64,000 nucleotides of DNA from Mactra quadrangularis (taxonomy: Eukaryota; Mollusca; Bivalvia; Venerida; Mactridae). The DNA lies in the NCBI GenBank assembly GCA_025267735.1, contig CM046303.1:39569380-39633379 (forward strand). Reading direction: 5' to 3'. A program made the translations under genes and the position numbers. Shown here one piece after another: positions 1 through 9,863 of this stretch. The notes below the pieces were generated by a model that did no database searches, was not told the DNA's origin, and was given only the letters and a program-made list of their open reading frames with translations. Each line of letters opens with the position of its first letter. The first letter of the stretch is position 1.

Positions 1-83
1 AACACTCTAGTGGTCACATTCTGTACTCAAATTTCATTTAACTTGGACAGGATGTTTGTCTAAGTAACTGATTTGATGAGTTC
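1..83 (+). repeat. Dispersed repeat fragment, left part
   Basis: Opens with aacaCTCTAGTGGTCACATT and continues through cttggacaggatgtttgtct to atgagttc. This resembles an intergenic repeat I recall from bivalve genomes, whose next segment would read ..gatGAGTTCGAA..aaaaACTAGGTCAC. That next segment is present in the same orientation at 13958-14090, so the two pieces look like one copy interrupted by the inverted-repeat element between them. Family identity is from memory. Confidence 0.45.
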
Positions 84-1430
84 AGTCCGAGAGCTCGCAG
101 GGTTTTAAGTTGCGAAAAGTTTCAAAAGGTTTGATGAGTGATTGTTATATGGTTTTGCCTGAGAAATTCGAAAATGCATTTCTTAAAACTGGCGAGGTAG
201 GCATTTTCCAACAATCTGAGCTCGAAGATTTACGTTACCAAAAACAACAAAATGCGACATAAACTTCGTGCATACTTTTTAAGTTGTTACTTACATCAAA
301 TCACATTTTTGATTAATAATATTTTATTTCGAATGCATTTACATCATATTAGCACAAATTATATAAATTTTGGTGCTTATACCGATGATATATCAGCTTT
401 TATTTACGTTACAGTGCTAAATGTATTTAATTGGTGTTTAACCTTTTTATAAGTGCATACTCTTATGACAAAGTAAACAAACAACTATGTTTTTGAATAT
501 ATGATATCAAAGTTAACAAATTCCAATGATTTTTGCATCTATTATTAAAGTTGTCTTAAAGTTATCTTGTTAACTACTGTAACCGAATTTTATCATTTTC
601 ATGTAATGTCACAAAAGTCTTGCTCTGTTGATAAAATTTATATCAAACGAATCATTTCTACTACCAAAATGAAAAATGCATGTAATAAGTGCAATATTAT
701 TTCAGTCTACAGAAAATGTACGCAGTAATTTACGTTACAGTATTTTCGTTATAAAGTTCGTGTTAGAACTATTAAAATAGTGTTTTGCAAACCGATAAAA
801 AACATCTAAGAGAATGTATCACGTACAAACGATCATTTTGCAATTCTTTCAGACGAAATGTTGGCATGTTTTAGAAGAAAATCAGGTTAAATTCCGTAAC
901 CAAAGTACAAACCAACTTCCATTTTTCAAAAAAACTTTTTACAATGTTTGCTCGTTCTAAAAAAACCGATTTATATGATATTTGAGATTTAATGATAGAA
1001 CTTACAAGTTCCTAAATTAAAACTCTTACTTAAAAGACTACATTTAGAATGTGAAATATACGTTACAGTAACATATTGTATTAGTTAAAGAGAAATTGTC
1101 AAAAAAGTACGTTACAATATAAATGAAACTCGAGAACAAAATTGAAAGCAAAAGCGACAACATTCCGAAATCACTCGTTCGGATATTACTTTACATTTTA
1201 ATCAGGTTCATCATGATTCTTTATTAGTATTTAAAAAATTCTTTTTAAAATATAGATTAATAAAAGCCACCTCTAGAATACTAATGTGTTTAACTGTAAC
1301 CATAATATAATGACTGTAATACTCAATTAAAAGTTGGAACAAAATAGATAACTGTAATGATCATTCAAACGAATTCAAGATACGCGAAGGACAAATAGAG
1401 TTTATGTTAAACTTATCAATATGCAAATAC
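84..1430 (+). repeat. Left arm of ~1.4 kb inverted repeat
   Basis: The reverse complement of this stretch recurs at about 12190-13860. Paired landmarks are cgagagctc / gagctctc, gcatttcttaaaactggcga / tcgccagttttaagaaatgc, and ttgcgaattcaagat-type sequence near the inner end. The arms differ by many substitutions and indels. A motif TACGTTACAGTA recurs at about 410, 732, 1062 and 1112. A 66-codon ORF at 252-452 has a counterpart in the other arm, but no protein family is recognised. Confidence 0.75.
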
Positions 1431-2034
1431 TTAAACATGTGGATAACAATTGTTGAAGCAAGTGTTGATCATATCAGTTAAACAAAATAATGAGTATCAC
1501 ACGTATTCGCTTATGTTTTAAATATCTACTCCCCCGGGAAATCAAGTTATCAATATCAAGTCGAATAACAAATCAACGAGCTTTTTTATTAAACGTAAAG
1601 CTACTTTTTATATACCATTTACATTTATAGCATTCTGATGAAAGATATCAAACAATTGGCTAGTTTTTTTAATTTGTTTTGCAACGTAGGCTACAAAAAA
1701 GCGCTTGATGAAACCTAGAAATGTATATTACTATTACACACTTTCGAATAAGTGTGAGGTGTATTTTTGAAATACGATTTACACATTATTTTGCCTATTC
1801 GAACATCCGACTTAATTTATTCTTCATTTTTATGTTCTTATATTGTATGTATATGACATACTATACACATAGCGCATGAAAACTGCATTGTTGTAAACTT
1901 CAAACAAGTAAATGCGAAGGACAGTCTCATCAAAACTGATTATATTCATGAGAGTTTGTTTCAGTAGGTATTTTATTTAGATTTTTAGCTTTTTATAACT
2001 TGGTGTTATTTTCGAATTATAGTTAATATTCTTC
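1431..2034. other. Spacer between left arm and LTR element
   Basis: AT-rich sequence without a recognisable gene. It does not pair with the corresponding inner sequence at 11483-12189, so it is unique to this side of the foldback core. Confidence 0.6.
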
Positions 2035-2038
2035 CTGG

Positions 2039-4667
2039 TGAAGTGAAAACGAAGATGAACCTAAGAGTTCCGTTATGTAAGAACTAGTGACGTATAAGTT
2101 CGAGTCTCGGGATAGTCTGCTTAAAAAAATCGAGTAGTTAAATTAAGTGATCAAAATCACTGCATCTATCTTATTATGCACTCGTCAGGATGACACCACT
2201 GTATTTAAGTTATACAGAACTATGAACTTATAAAATAAGTAAAAGAATATAATAAAAATACTAAGAACAAAGATCGAGTAAAACTAAGACTCAAGTTTAA
2301 TATGTAACTAAAAAGATGTGACAAAGTTTAAGTATTTAAACAAGTTTCCAAAGTTATCAAATAATGCCAAAATAATATCAAATAACATCATCAAATACAG
2401 CCTAAATAATATGATCTTAATGACAATAAAGCTAAATATGAGGCAAAATAACTTAAACTAAGTCTAATTACATGATATGACAAAAATGGGCTAAAACTAA
2501 CAAAATAACACACAAAAGTACTGAATATATACATAATATATACAAAATAAGATGGTACTCAATATTTAATTAAAGCTACATAGTTCTTAAACTAAATATT
2601 AAATATCAAATGAGTCTGAGAGATCTTAGAAAAATATTATGACAGCCAAATGTAAACAAAAGATCTAAAAATAGAATTCAAAATGGCTGCCAATAACTAG
2701 AAATAATCAAAAGTTCTTAATTAAGCCAATTAAACCTAATTAAGACAAAAATCTAATAAAATTAAACTATACCTTTAACTAACCTAAAAAATTGCTTAAA
2801 GTACAAAAATGCTCCAAAAATATTTAAGGTAGAATACCCATAATACACATATCAAGGAATAAGACTTTTGCTACTTTCTTTATAATCAGGATCACAACCT
2901 AGATTCACTGGCAAAATATTTTAAATTTTTACCGTCAAATGAATTTTTTATAACATTTTTATTGAAAATTGAGTTATAAGTAAGAATCACACTATTAATT
3001 TGAAGGGGTATATGTCTTTAAAATGTAAAATTGAATTAAATAATCAAATTATTTTCATAAATTTTGCTTGATAAAATTCACAATACTTTAATGAATGCAA
3101 ATACATCATCTTTAATAACTTTACCTTGGTATTTTTACACACATACCAAGTTAATAATAGGGAGACCCAACAGAAAATGTGACGATTTTCACCAGCTATA
3201 AAAACTACAAGTCCGTATCCTTATTTTTTGACAATGAAAACAGTTTCTGCACTCCTAGTTACACATTTAATAATTTACCTTAAACCATATGGCAATGAAT
3301 AAAACAAAGAACAAAAACTTTTACCACAGATAACTAAACATAATGCCATTTTAATACATCAACCCCCTTTTTGAAAAAATGTCAAAACTCTAGTGACCAT
3401 CATAATATGAAGTAAACACATCTTTACAGTATATATTTTACTTTTAAACGCCATTATTGACAATTTAAAGATAAAATAATTGTATTTTACGGTCTAATTG
3501 CATTAATCATCAACAGCTTATTGATTACGAATTTGTTCGTGGACGAATCTGTTAGGGGACGAATCTTTTCGTCCATTATTTGAATTGGATTTTTAAACTT
3601 CCGGTTTAAACTTTTTACACGAATTCTACCTATTTTCTCAAATAATTGAGAGAATTAATATTCTTGTGAGGTAATACAATAAAAAAAATAATAATAATTG
3701 AAAAATGAGGCATTTACACAATAAAATAGTTCATCCGATCTTTATCGATTGATAACGACACCGACGAAAACCGCTTACGTAATTTGTCGACATGACCCGA
3801 CATCGCCCGAAGTTTGACAGCAGCTATTATGGGAATTCTGCCTTAAGTATAGATATGAAAAATAATTAATTAATTACTAATTAATGCTAGAGAGAGAATT
3901 TTGAGTTCCTTCCAATTCAAGTGTTTACTTCAGACTGATTAATTTCTAGGCTGCTCCTAATTTTATAGGCAGGACAGATGCTGACCTCTATATTCAAGGA
4001 AAGTAACTCTGCAATAAACCCCAAAACAAAGAAAGTCTTCTTTGTTCTTTATAAAAGGGATATAACTCTAACAAAATACCCTAATTACAAGTGGTTGTTC
4101 CATAAATGGGAATTATGATATTTCTAACCCATATTAAATGAACAATGATACAAAATACAAGTTATAATATAAGTATAAACCTAAAATATTAATATTCTGA
4201 CATAGATATGAAATTAATAAGTCAATAAAACAATAATAAAGTGATTTATAACAGTTATAGTGACTTTAAACAACAGTATACCCCAAAATAAAGGGTCAGG
4301 TCTAAAACTCTGACCACTTAACAATAAGATGAAGTAAGAAGTAAACAGTAGCTTATTTGAGTCTGTATGACTCAAGAAGGCAAGTTAAAGTATTCAAAAT
4401 TCTAAACTACTATTATAAATACAAATACAACATAATACAGTATGTTTAAGCAACAAGTATATGAAATGGGCCTTTAATAGTTCACATAGAAGATTTGCTA
4501 TGGAAACATTAGATTTTTACAAAGGGAAGTAATTCTGTCTAATTGATAAAATAGATCTAACTTGAAAGTTAACTTGTGCCCTTAATTATACAATATTTTA
4601 AATATTATTTCTCAATAAATGACTACTATTATGTAATATTGCCTAGTCTAAATCCAACTTTACGACA
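2039..4667 (-). repeat. 3' LTR, interrupted by a MITE
   Basis: Matches 9864-11478 over its length except for 1,019 extra bases (MITE plus one TTAA) at 2828-3846. Net LTR length is about 1,610 bp, against 1,615 bp for the other copy. Differences are scattered single bases and small indels, such as an extra aatt at about 3866. High LTR identity implies retrotransposition was recent compared with the decay of the enclosing arms. Confidence 0.9.
2828..3842. mobile_element. TTAA-flanked MITE in the LTR
   Basis: This 1,015-bp insertion has 17-bp terminal inverted repeats matching at 15 positions: GGTAGAATACCCATAAT on the left, and GGCAGAATTCCCATAAT as reverse complement of the right end. TTAA flanks it at 2824-2827 and 3843-3846. 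The other LTR reads atatttaagtatgg without interruption at about 10661, so the empty site is in the same window. TTAA duplications are typical of piggyBac and Kolobok transposases. No transposase ORF is present. Which superfamily mobilised it cannot be decided here. Confidence 0.92.
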
Positions 4668-4687
4668 ACACACTGGCTTTAAAAGAT

Positions 4688-4725
4688 GAAAAAAATTAAA
4701 TGTTTGAAAAACATTTAATTTTTTC
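4688..4725. other. AT hairpin next to 3' LTR
   Basis: gaaaaaaattaaatgttt and aaacatttaattttttc are inverted copies around a 3-base loop, with one extra A on the left. It lies just inside the LTR, where a polypurine tract would be expected. It could extrude as a cruciform or be incidental in AT-rich DNA. Confidence 0.5.
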
Positions 4726-5531
4726 AAGACAAATGCTTGAAAAGTTAAAACATTGATTAGTACAATTCTAAAACTTATATCAAAATAAAATCTCAAAAAT
4801 TACTTAGTTAGGACTGTGTTGAAAATTAGTCTAACAAATGACTTAATTAAAACAATAATTGAATAGTAACAAAAATAGTTCATAATAGTTATTGTTAGTT
4901 TAAACAATAAGGTTTGCAAAAATTTACAAAAATGTATGACCTTGCAAGATAAAAGATCTAAAAAACAAAAATTACAAAAGTGTACAATATTATGTCTTCT
5001 TCTTGGTCTGTGTCATCATATGGAATTGAAAAGTTTATGTAGTTCAAACATAGCTTTTAACAGTAGAGCGTCTATGTTTTATGTGCCCGTAAATAATGTT
5101 TCAGCCTAAAACCGTAAACATATATTACTCAGTATGTTGCCCGATCTTACAAATAAACTTGTCTTCGCGTTTGTTTCACTTGTATATTCTTTCGCGTTAA
5201 AACACTTTTACATTGTTTTCACAATATCGCATTTAAACACTATCATGACTTTTCACAATATAAAACTCACTTTTGATATCTTTAAGTTGTTGAAAATAAC
5301 ATAAGTTATTGAAATGTTATATCGCGGTATTTGAAAATTACATCACCTTGTATTTATGATATTCACTTTTAAGAATTAAAGATTATCAAATAAAATTTGA
5401 AATAACAACTTTTTAGTTAGACTGTCACTTTAAAGTACAGATACAATACATTCTAACATAGGCACGTGCGCTTTCACTCTTTATTCAATGTGACGTCATC
5501 TATGCTTTATTATTCAATAAAATATAGCTGT

Positions 5532-6366
5532 GACGGCTGTTGAAATTTTACTCCCCACGTTAAATGAGCAAAGCCGAAAATAGCGCCCGAGTTTAAAGGG
5601 TTGACTTTAACAGAACCTTGGAACATGTCAGTAAATTTAAAACATGTACTAACCTTATTACTTGACCAAAAATGGTATAAACTGAGTTTAAAACGATTCT
5701 AGCATAAACATGACCTACTTCAAGTTCAAGACGTTTTCTAAGTCCCAGCATTTCCCGGTTCCGCTGTCTCATTTCATCCTGCCCTTCATCCGACGATCAT
5801 GCCAGCCATTATACGAAAATACAAAGATTGACTATTTAAGCAAAGCCAAACTGTGCATAGCATAATATAATGGAACGGCTACGTGGATTCTTTCAAGTTC
5901 ATAATCATCCAAGCTGACAAGAGCAGCGCTGATTTCGAATCATTTTCCGAAAATCTGTCCTTGTTTGACACGCGTTCATAAATCCAATTTATATCCAACC
6001 TTTTAAAAAATTCTCCATCGAAATGTCTGATAACACATTACTATCCAGTAAACATCCAATTATTTAAGCAGTATTTGCAATATTCCGCCGAAAACATCGA
6101 ACTTAAATGCTACATCATCGTGTGTATATAAAATGACACTCACTAAGGGCAAGGTCGAATGTTTATTTCACGGCGCTTATTTTAAAAAATGATGTTTAAC
6201 ACACAAATAAAACTATGACAATTCGTATTTAGTTTTGGGTTCATTTTTTTTAAAATTAAGATTTGAATATTATTTGTTTGAAATTAGAATCAATTATCAA
6301 TGAGATCTATGTAAATAAAGGCTATTTTCGGCCTTTGCACTGGGGAGTGGATTTCAACAGCATGGC
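5532..6366. mobile_element. Non-autonomous element with ~45-bp TIRs
   Basis: The left end ctgttgaaattttactcccc..agccgaaaatagc and the right end gctattttcggcc..actggggagtggatttcaacag are inverted copies about 830 bp apart. There is no ORF of note. I could not define a target duplication. An internal stretch (about 5798-5900: cattatacgaaaatacaaag..) resembles 53966-54066, so this is probably a multi-copy family. Confidence 0.65.
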
Positions 6367-6436
6367 GAATCTGTCAGTTAAAAATAGTTCTATAAAAATA
6401 TATTTTCTAAGGATGAATTTTGCGATGTTAGAATCG

Positions 6437-6604
6437 AAATAACTTACAGTTGTCAATATTTTATTGGCTAATAATACTTAGGCACTCGTTTGATGCGCTA
6501 ATTAAATCACTCGTGCTAAAGCACTCGTGATTTAATCATACGCGCATCACAACTCGTGACTATGTTTTATTAGACAATAAAATATAGACAACTGTAAGTT
6601 ATTT
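6437..6604. mobile_element. Palindromic foldback MITE
   Basis: The whole 168 bp folds on itself. The ends AAATAACTTACAGTTGTC (6437-6454) and GACAACTGTAAGTTATTT (6587-6604) are perfect inverted copies. The centre pairs taaatcactcgtg with cacgagtgatttaa-type sequence around ctaaag. It has no coding capacity. Confidence 0.8.
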
Positions 6605-6960
6605 CTTAAATAGAAAATTCATCAAGTTATACAAACATAGTAAATGTCAACATCCATAGATATGGAACTCACTTAAAGGTTACCTTAACATATAAACAGA
6701 TAATTAACTCAAAAATCATATCAGTATGCAAACATATTTAAATCTAGCAAAATACATAAGTCAAATTACATTCATAGGAAACTTAACTACTATAAAAATA
6801 TACATTGTGGGATCAAGTCTAACACTTTTACAAAGAAGTGAAATTAAAAGAACAACGATAAAATATGAATCTTTTTAATTTGCAGTTTGAGTAAAAAATA
6901 GATGTCTGTCAATGCAAACATATAATAGAAATTAGATCCTATAGAATTCAAAACACTTAA

Positions 6961-7120
6961 TGCTATAACTCTTAAACTTATAGACTTCATAAAAACACCA
7001 CTGCTATAAATCTTAAACTTATAGACTTCATAAAAACACCACTGCTATAAATCTTAAACTTATAGACTTCATAAAACACCACTGCTATAAATCTTAAACT
7101 TATAGACTTCATAAAAACAA
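6961..7120. repeat. Tandem repeat, ~42-bp unit
   Basis: Nearly four copies of a unit containing cttaaacttatagacttcat followed by aaaacaccactgctataaat. One copy lacks a single A. The open frames across it come from the repetition only. Confidence 0.9.
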
Positions 7121-7124
7121 AATT

Positions 7125-7396
7125 TACATAGACATGTAATCTATGAAAATAACAACAAAGGATATAGACATGTAATCTATATACCAACCATAGACATGTA
7201 ATCTATGAAAATAACAACAAAGCATATAGACATGTAATCTATATACCAACCATAGACATGTAATCTATGAAAATAACAACAAAGCATATAGACATGTAAT
7301 CCATATTCCAACCATAGACATGTAATCTATGAAAATAACAATAACAAATATAGACATGTAATCTATATATCCTACCATAGACATGTAATCTATGGA
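7125..7396. repeat. Tandem hairpin array, loop CATGTAA
   Basis: About nine occurrences of TAGACATGTAATCTA lie in a ~62-bp double unit. Each forms a hairpin with loop CATGTAA. Flanking bases extend the stem differently: CATAGA/TCTATG, ATATAGA/TCTATAT and CCATAGA/TCTATGG all pair fully. One copy near 7300 has TCCATAT, which pairs as a wobble on the minus strand. Confidence 0.85.
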
Positions 7397-7401
7397 ACCC
7401 A

Positions 7402-7540
7402 GGTAGATAAGAAATCTACCCAGTACGATAGATAAGAAATCTATCAACGAAAGGTCAACAGTATAGATAAGAAATCTATACCGAACGATGGATACGAAAT
7501 CTATCTACGAAAGATTTAAACTAGTATAAGAAATCTATAC
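7402..7540. repeat. Hairpin array, loop AAGAA, covarying stems
   Basis: There are five hairpins in succession. Four stems share the AGAT/ATCT core (one GGAT) but differ outside it while keeping complementarity: GGTAGAT/ATCTACC, GATAGAT/ATCTATC, GTATAGAT/ATCTATAC, GATGGAT/ATCTATC (one G-T pair). The fifth is GTATA/TATAC. Loops are AAGAA or ACGAA in the first four. The block continues the 7125-7396 array with a different loop. Confidence 0.85.
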
Positions 7541-7989
7541 ATAGCATACTATAAAACGAAAGCAATTGCTTTGAGTATTAGGACTTAGATTTTTCAAAAC
7601 TTAAAAGTTCAAATAAAAATCTTACTGCTAATGCTTCTAACATTGTCTTACAGTTAAATTACTCAGTAACATAAAAAGTCATTGCTCATACAAAAAAGTA
7701 AAAGATCATCATTCTTAAAATGCTTAACCTAAATAATTGCTTGGTAAAAATCAGCATACATACAAATACAAAACTTAAGAAATATATACTGTTTTAACAT
7801 GTCAAAACTACCTTAAAAGTACACAACATGAAACGTTGCAGAACAAATAATTTAATTATCAATAGAAAATAAGAAAAAGGTTCAGTGTGACAGTGTAACT
7901 TTACTTAAGTTGTTTATCATAATTAAATACAATTAATTTATAATAATTAAATACAAGGTGATGAACTTAGCAATTCGATTAAGTACGCG

Positions 7990-8184
7990 TTAAGTTACGG
8001 GACATTTACAATGTTCTCGGATATATTTACCGACATCTTCTTTCATTTGGTACCAATGGAATTTTTCTCTGATTCTTCTCCAGGTCTTGTTAACACCATT
8101 ATGTTCATCTGTTGATGTAATGTGGTGGTCTCTAATTATCTGTGGTATTAGAGTCTTAGGCACTAATAAATGTAGGGTGAATTC
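7990..8184 (-). pseudogene. Gypsy integrase zinc-binding domain remnant
   Basis: A 64-codon open stretch on the minus strand, ending at a TAA, reads as the N-terminal HHCC zinc-binding domain of a Gypsy integrase. It has LVPKTLIPQII, then a His pair eight residues apart (RDH..DEHNGVNKT), the WRRIREKFHWYQMKEDV block, and HCKC. The domain normally ends in CxxC; here the cysteines are CxC, so a residue may be lost. It is one frame away from the upstream gag-linker frame (8163-8861), so a frameshift separates them. The catalytic DDE core and chromodomain regions are absent downstream. Confidence 0.85.
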
Positions 8185-8861
8185 TTCGTGTTCTTTACAA
8201 TGTTATTTGAGTTTAACCAGTAAGTTCTTACAGTCAGAGACATTCTTGACAATTCTTCATTCTCGGGTTTGATGTTCAGGTCTATCCATCTGTGTAGACA
8301 ACTCAGGTCTGGATCTTTTCGTTGAAGGTTCTCTATATCTTTATTGGTATAACTTGATAGAAATGTAGTGCCAGGCAATAGACTGGTTCTCTTAGGTTGG
8401 TCAAGTTTAACATAAGAAGGTTTCTTCAGTTCTTTATAATCTGTTACAACATTTATAATTTCTTGTCTTCTGGATGAGCTAGGCTTACATGCTTCATGTA
8501 GGATCAGTTTTTCCACAGTTTCTGATAGAGAAGTTGGATTCTCGATAGCTATTAAATAAGCCATTTCTTGGTCTGGTAGACCTTGAAGGAGGTATTGTAT
8601 AGTCATGTCTGAGAATGTGAACGTGTCTTCAATGTCATTATAGGCTTTAGACATTAATGACAGGATTCTTGAAGCATATTCTTGAATGGATTCATCTTTT
8701 TTCTTCTTGACATTCTCTAATTTTTCTCTGTATGTTATAGCTGGAGTTTTATTACCAAATCTTTCTTTCAGCGACATAACAAGATTAGCTGTGTTGTCTC
8801 TTACTTTGGAATTTAAGTCAGTAACATAGCTTGCTGCACTATCTTTCATACATAACAACAA
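8163..8861 (-). pseudogene. Gag C-part fused to pol linker remnant
   Basis: A 232-codon frame on the minus strand. Residues ~20-70 (LKERFGNK, then DESIQEYASRILSL) match the retrotransposon gag capsid pattern. Residues ~165-215 (DIENLQRKDPDLSCLHRW.., then VRTYWLNSNNIV) match the linker that precedes the integrase zinc finger in Gypsy polyproteins. Protease, reverse transcriptase and RNase H should lie between these blocks but are missing, so a deletion of more than 2 kb has fused them. The apparent start is a TTG, so the real frame enters from upstream through a frameshift near 8855. Confidence 0.85.
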
Positions 8862-9233
8862 GTTTTCTCCTGTTTTTCTTCACTCCAGTTAAATTTCTTT
8901 GACAGGATTTGAAACTTTAACCAAAACGTTTCCCATTGCTTCCATATGTTACAGAAGTTCTTGAATTCTGTCCAGGAGTAGTCGAATGCTACCATTAAGT
9001 TGTTGACTTTCTTCATGTACATCACTTGTTTGTTGTTCGGTATTGCAGTCGGTTGACAGTGAATCACCAGGTGACCCTTGTGATGTAGTAGACCTATATA
9101 TAAACGTTACAGACCGTGATGGTCTTGACGGATTAGGTTGTACCTCAGCTGTTCTCGAAGTAAATTGAGGCATGTCTTCTTCAGTTGAAATTGATAGCTG
9201 GTTTGGATAATGGACATCTTCTTCTGCCATCAC
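8846..9233 (-). pseudogene. Gag N-terminal part, frameshifted
   Basis: An ATG at 9233 opens a 94-codon frame (MMAEEDVHYPNQ..) rich in Ser, Thr, Glu and Gln. It ends at a stop after DRIQELL. An overlapping frame then continues (..WETFWLKFQILSKKFNW) to a stop at 8846, and the capsid frame 8163-8861 takes over. The WLKF..NW motif is usual at the start of gag capsid domains. Three frames for one protein mean at least two indels. No CCHC zinc knuckle is seen. Confidence 0.75.
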
Positions 9234-9844
9234 TACGTTGATTTTTTTTCTTTAAGCCTAGTTGACGTAATTTGTAGACTGCGATGTTGATGATATAACT
9301 TGTAGATTCTGACGTTGTTTGACAAATCGTGAGATTTATTCTTTAGTTGCGAACCAAAAGGTACGCTAGTTTGACATTTGAGAAATTCTTCGTATAAGGG
9401 TGGTGCCTTTAGTACGGTCAGTTATTGGTATGCAGATATAGTACCAGTTAAGTGTTGCGGACTTATCGGACACTCTTAATTAGACTAAGGCGTTATCTTA
9501 ATGTCGGACAGGTGGGTTTTGGTACTTTCGGACATTTCTAGTCTGACTGCTAGGTGGGCCTTTAAGACTCGGATGCTTTAGTATGCCTTTGAGACTTGGA
9601 TGCTTTTGCAAATTAAGACTCCGATGCTTTAGAAATTAAAGACTCGGTTGCAATAGTTCATGTGCCATTGGACAGTAGAATTAATGGCTATTAAGTCAAT
9701 AACAATCAGATGTACTCTCAAAATAGATAAAATTCTTATAAATTACAACAAAAATTTAAGATATTGACTCAAAAACTTAAATTTCAATAAAAAATAGTTA
9801 TTTACCTCTTCCTAAGTTAAGAAAATGAACATATTTCAATGACT
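9234..9844 (-). other. Untranslated leader of LTR element
   Basis: It lies between the primer-binding site and the gag start, about 610 bp. At 9556-9650 it holds an imperfect repeat of roughly 30 bp built on GACTcGGATGCTTT (three to four copies). No ORF is recognised. Confidence 0.7.
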
Positions 9845-9862
9845 ATCCCACTTCTGACACCA
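9845..9862 (-). other. Primer-binding site, tRNA-Leu(CAA)
   Basis: On the plus strand these 18 bases read ATCCCACTTCTGACACCA, which is the 3' end of metazoan tRNA-Leu(CAA) with CCA added, as I remember it. On the minus strand they give TGGTGTCAGAAGTGGGAT, one base after the LTR. This fixes the element's orientation and its reverse-transcription primer. Confidence 0.88.
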
Positions 9863-9863
9863 T

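Larger units (their letters stand above)
4668..7989. other. Noncoding internal region of LTR element
   Basis: Between the integrase remnant and the 3' LTR there are 3.3 kb without a recognisable gene. It holds a TIR element (5532-6366), a palindromic MITE (6437-6604) and three tandem-repeat blocks (6961-7540). The remainder, about 4726-5450 and 7541-7985, shows nothing I recognise. Confidence 0.6.

Noticed and set aside
2098..2118. B-box-like aagttcgagtctcggga inside the LTR
   Set aside because: Present in both LTRs with no A box upstream; part of the LTR sequence rather than a tRNA.
6987..7447. Minus-strand ORFs 6987-7187 and 7265-7447
   Set aside because: They cover the tandem and hairpin arrays. 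Their repeated peptides follow DNA repeats, not a protein.
8087..8272. 61-codon plus ORF over the integrase and gag remnants
   Set aside because: Shadow on the opposite strand of the recognised gag-pol remnants.
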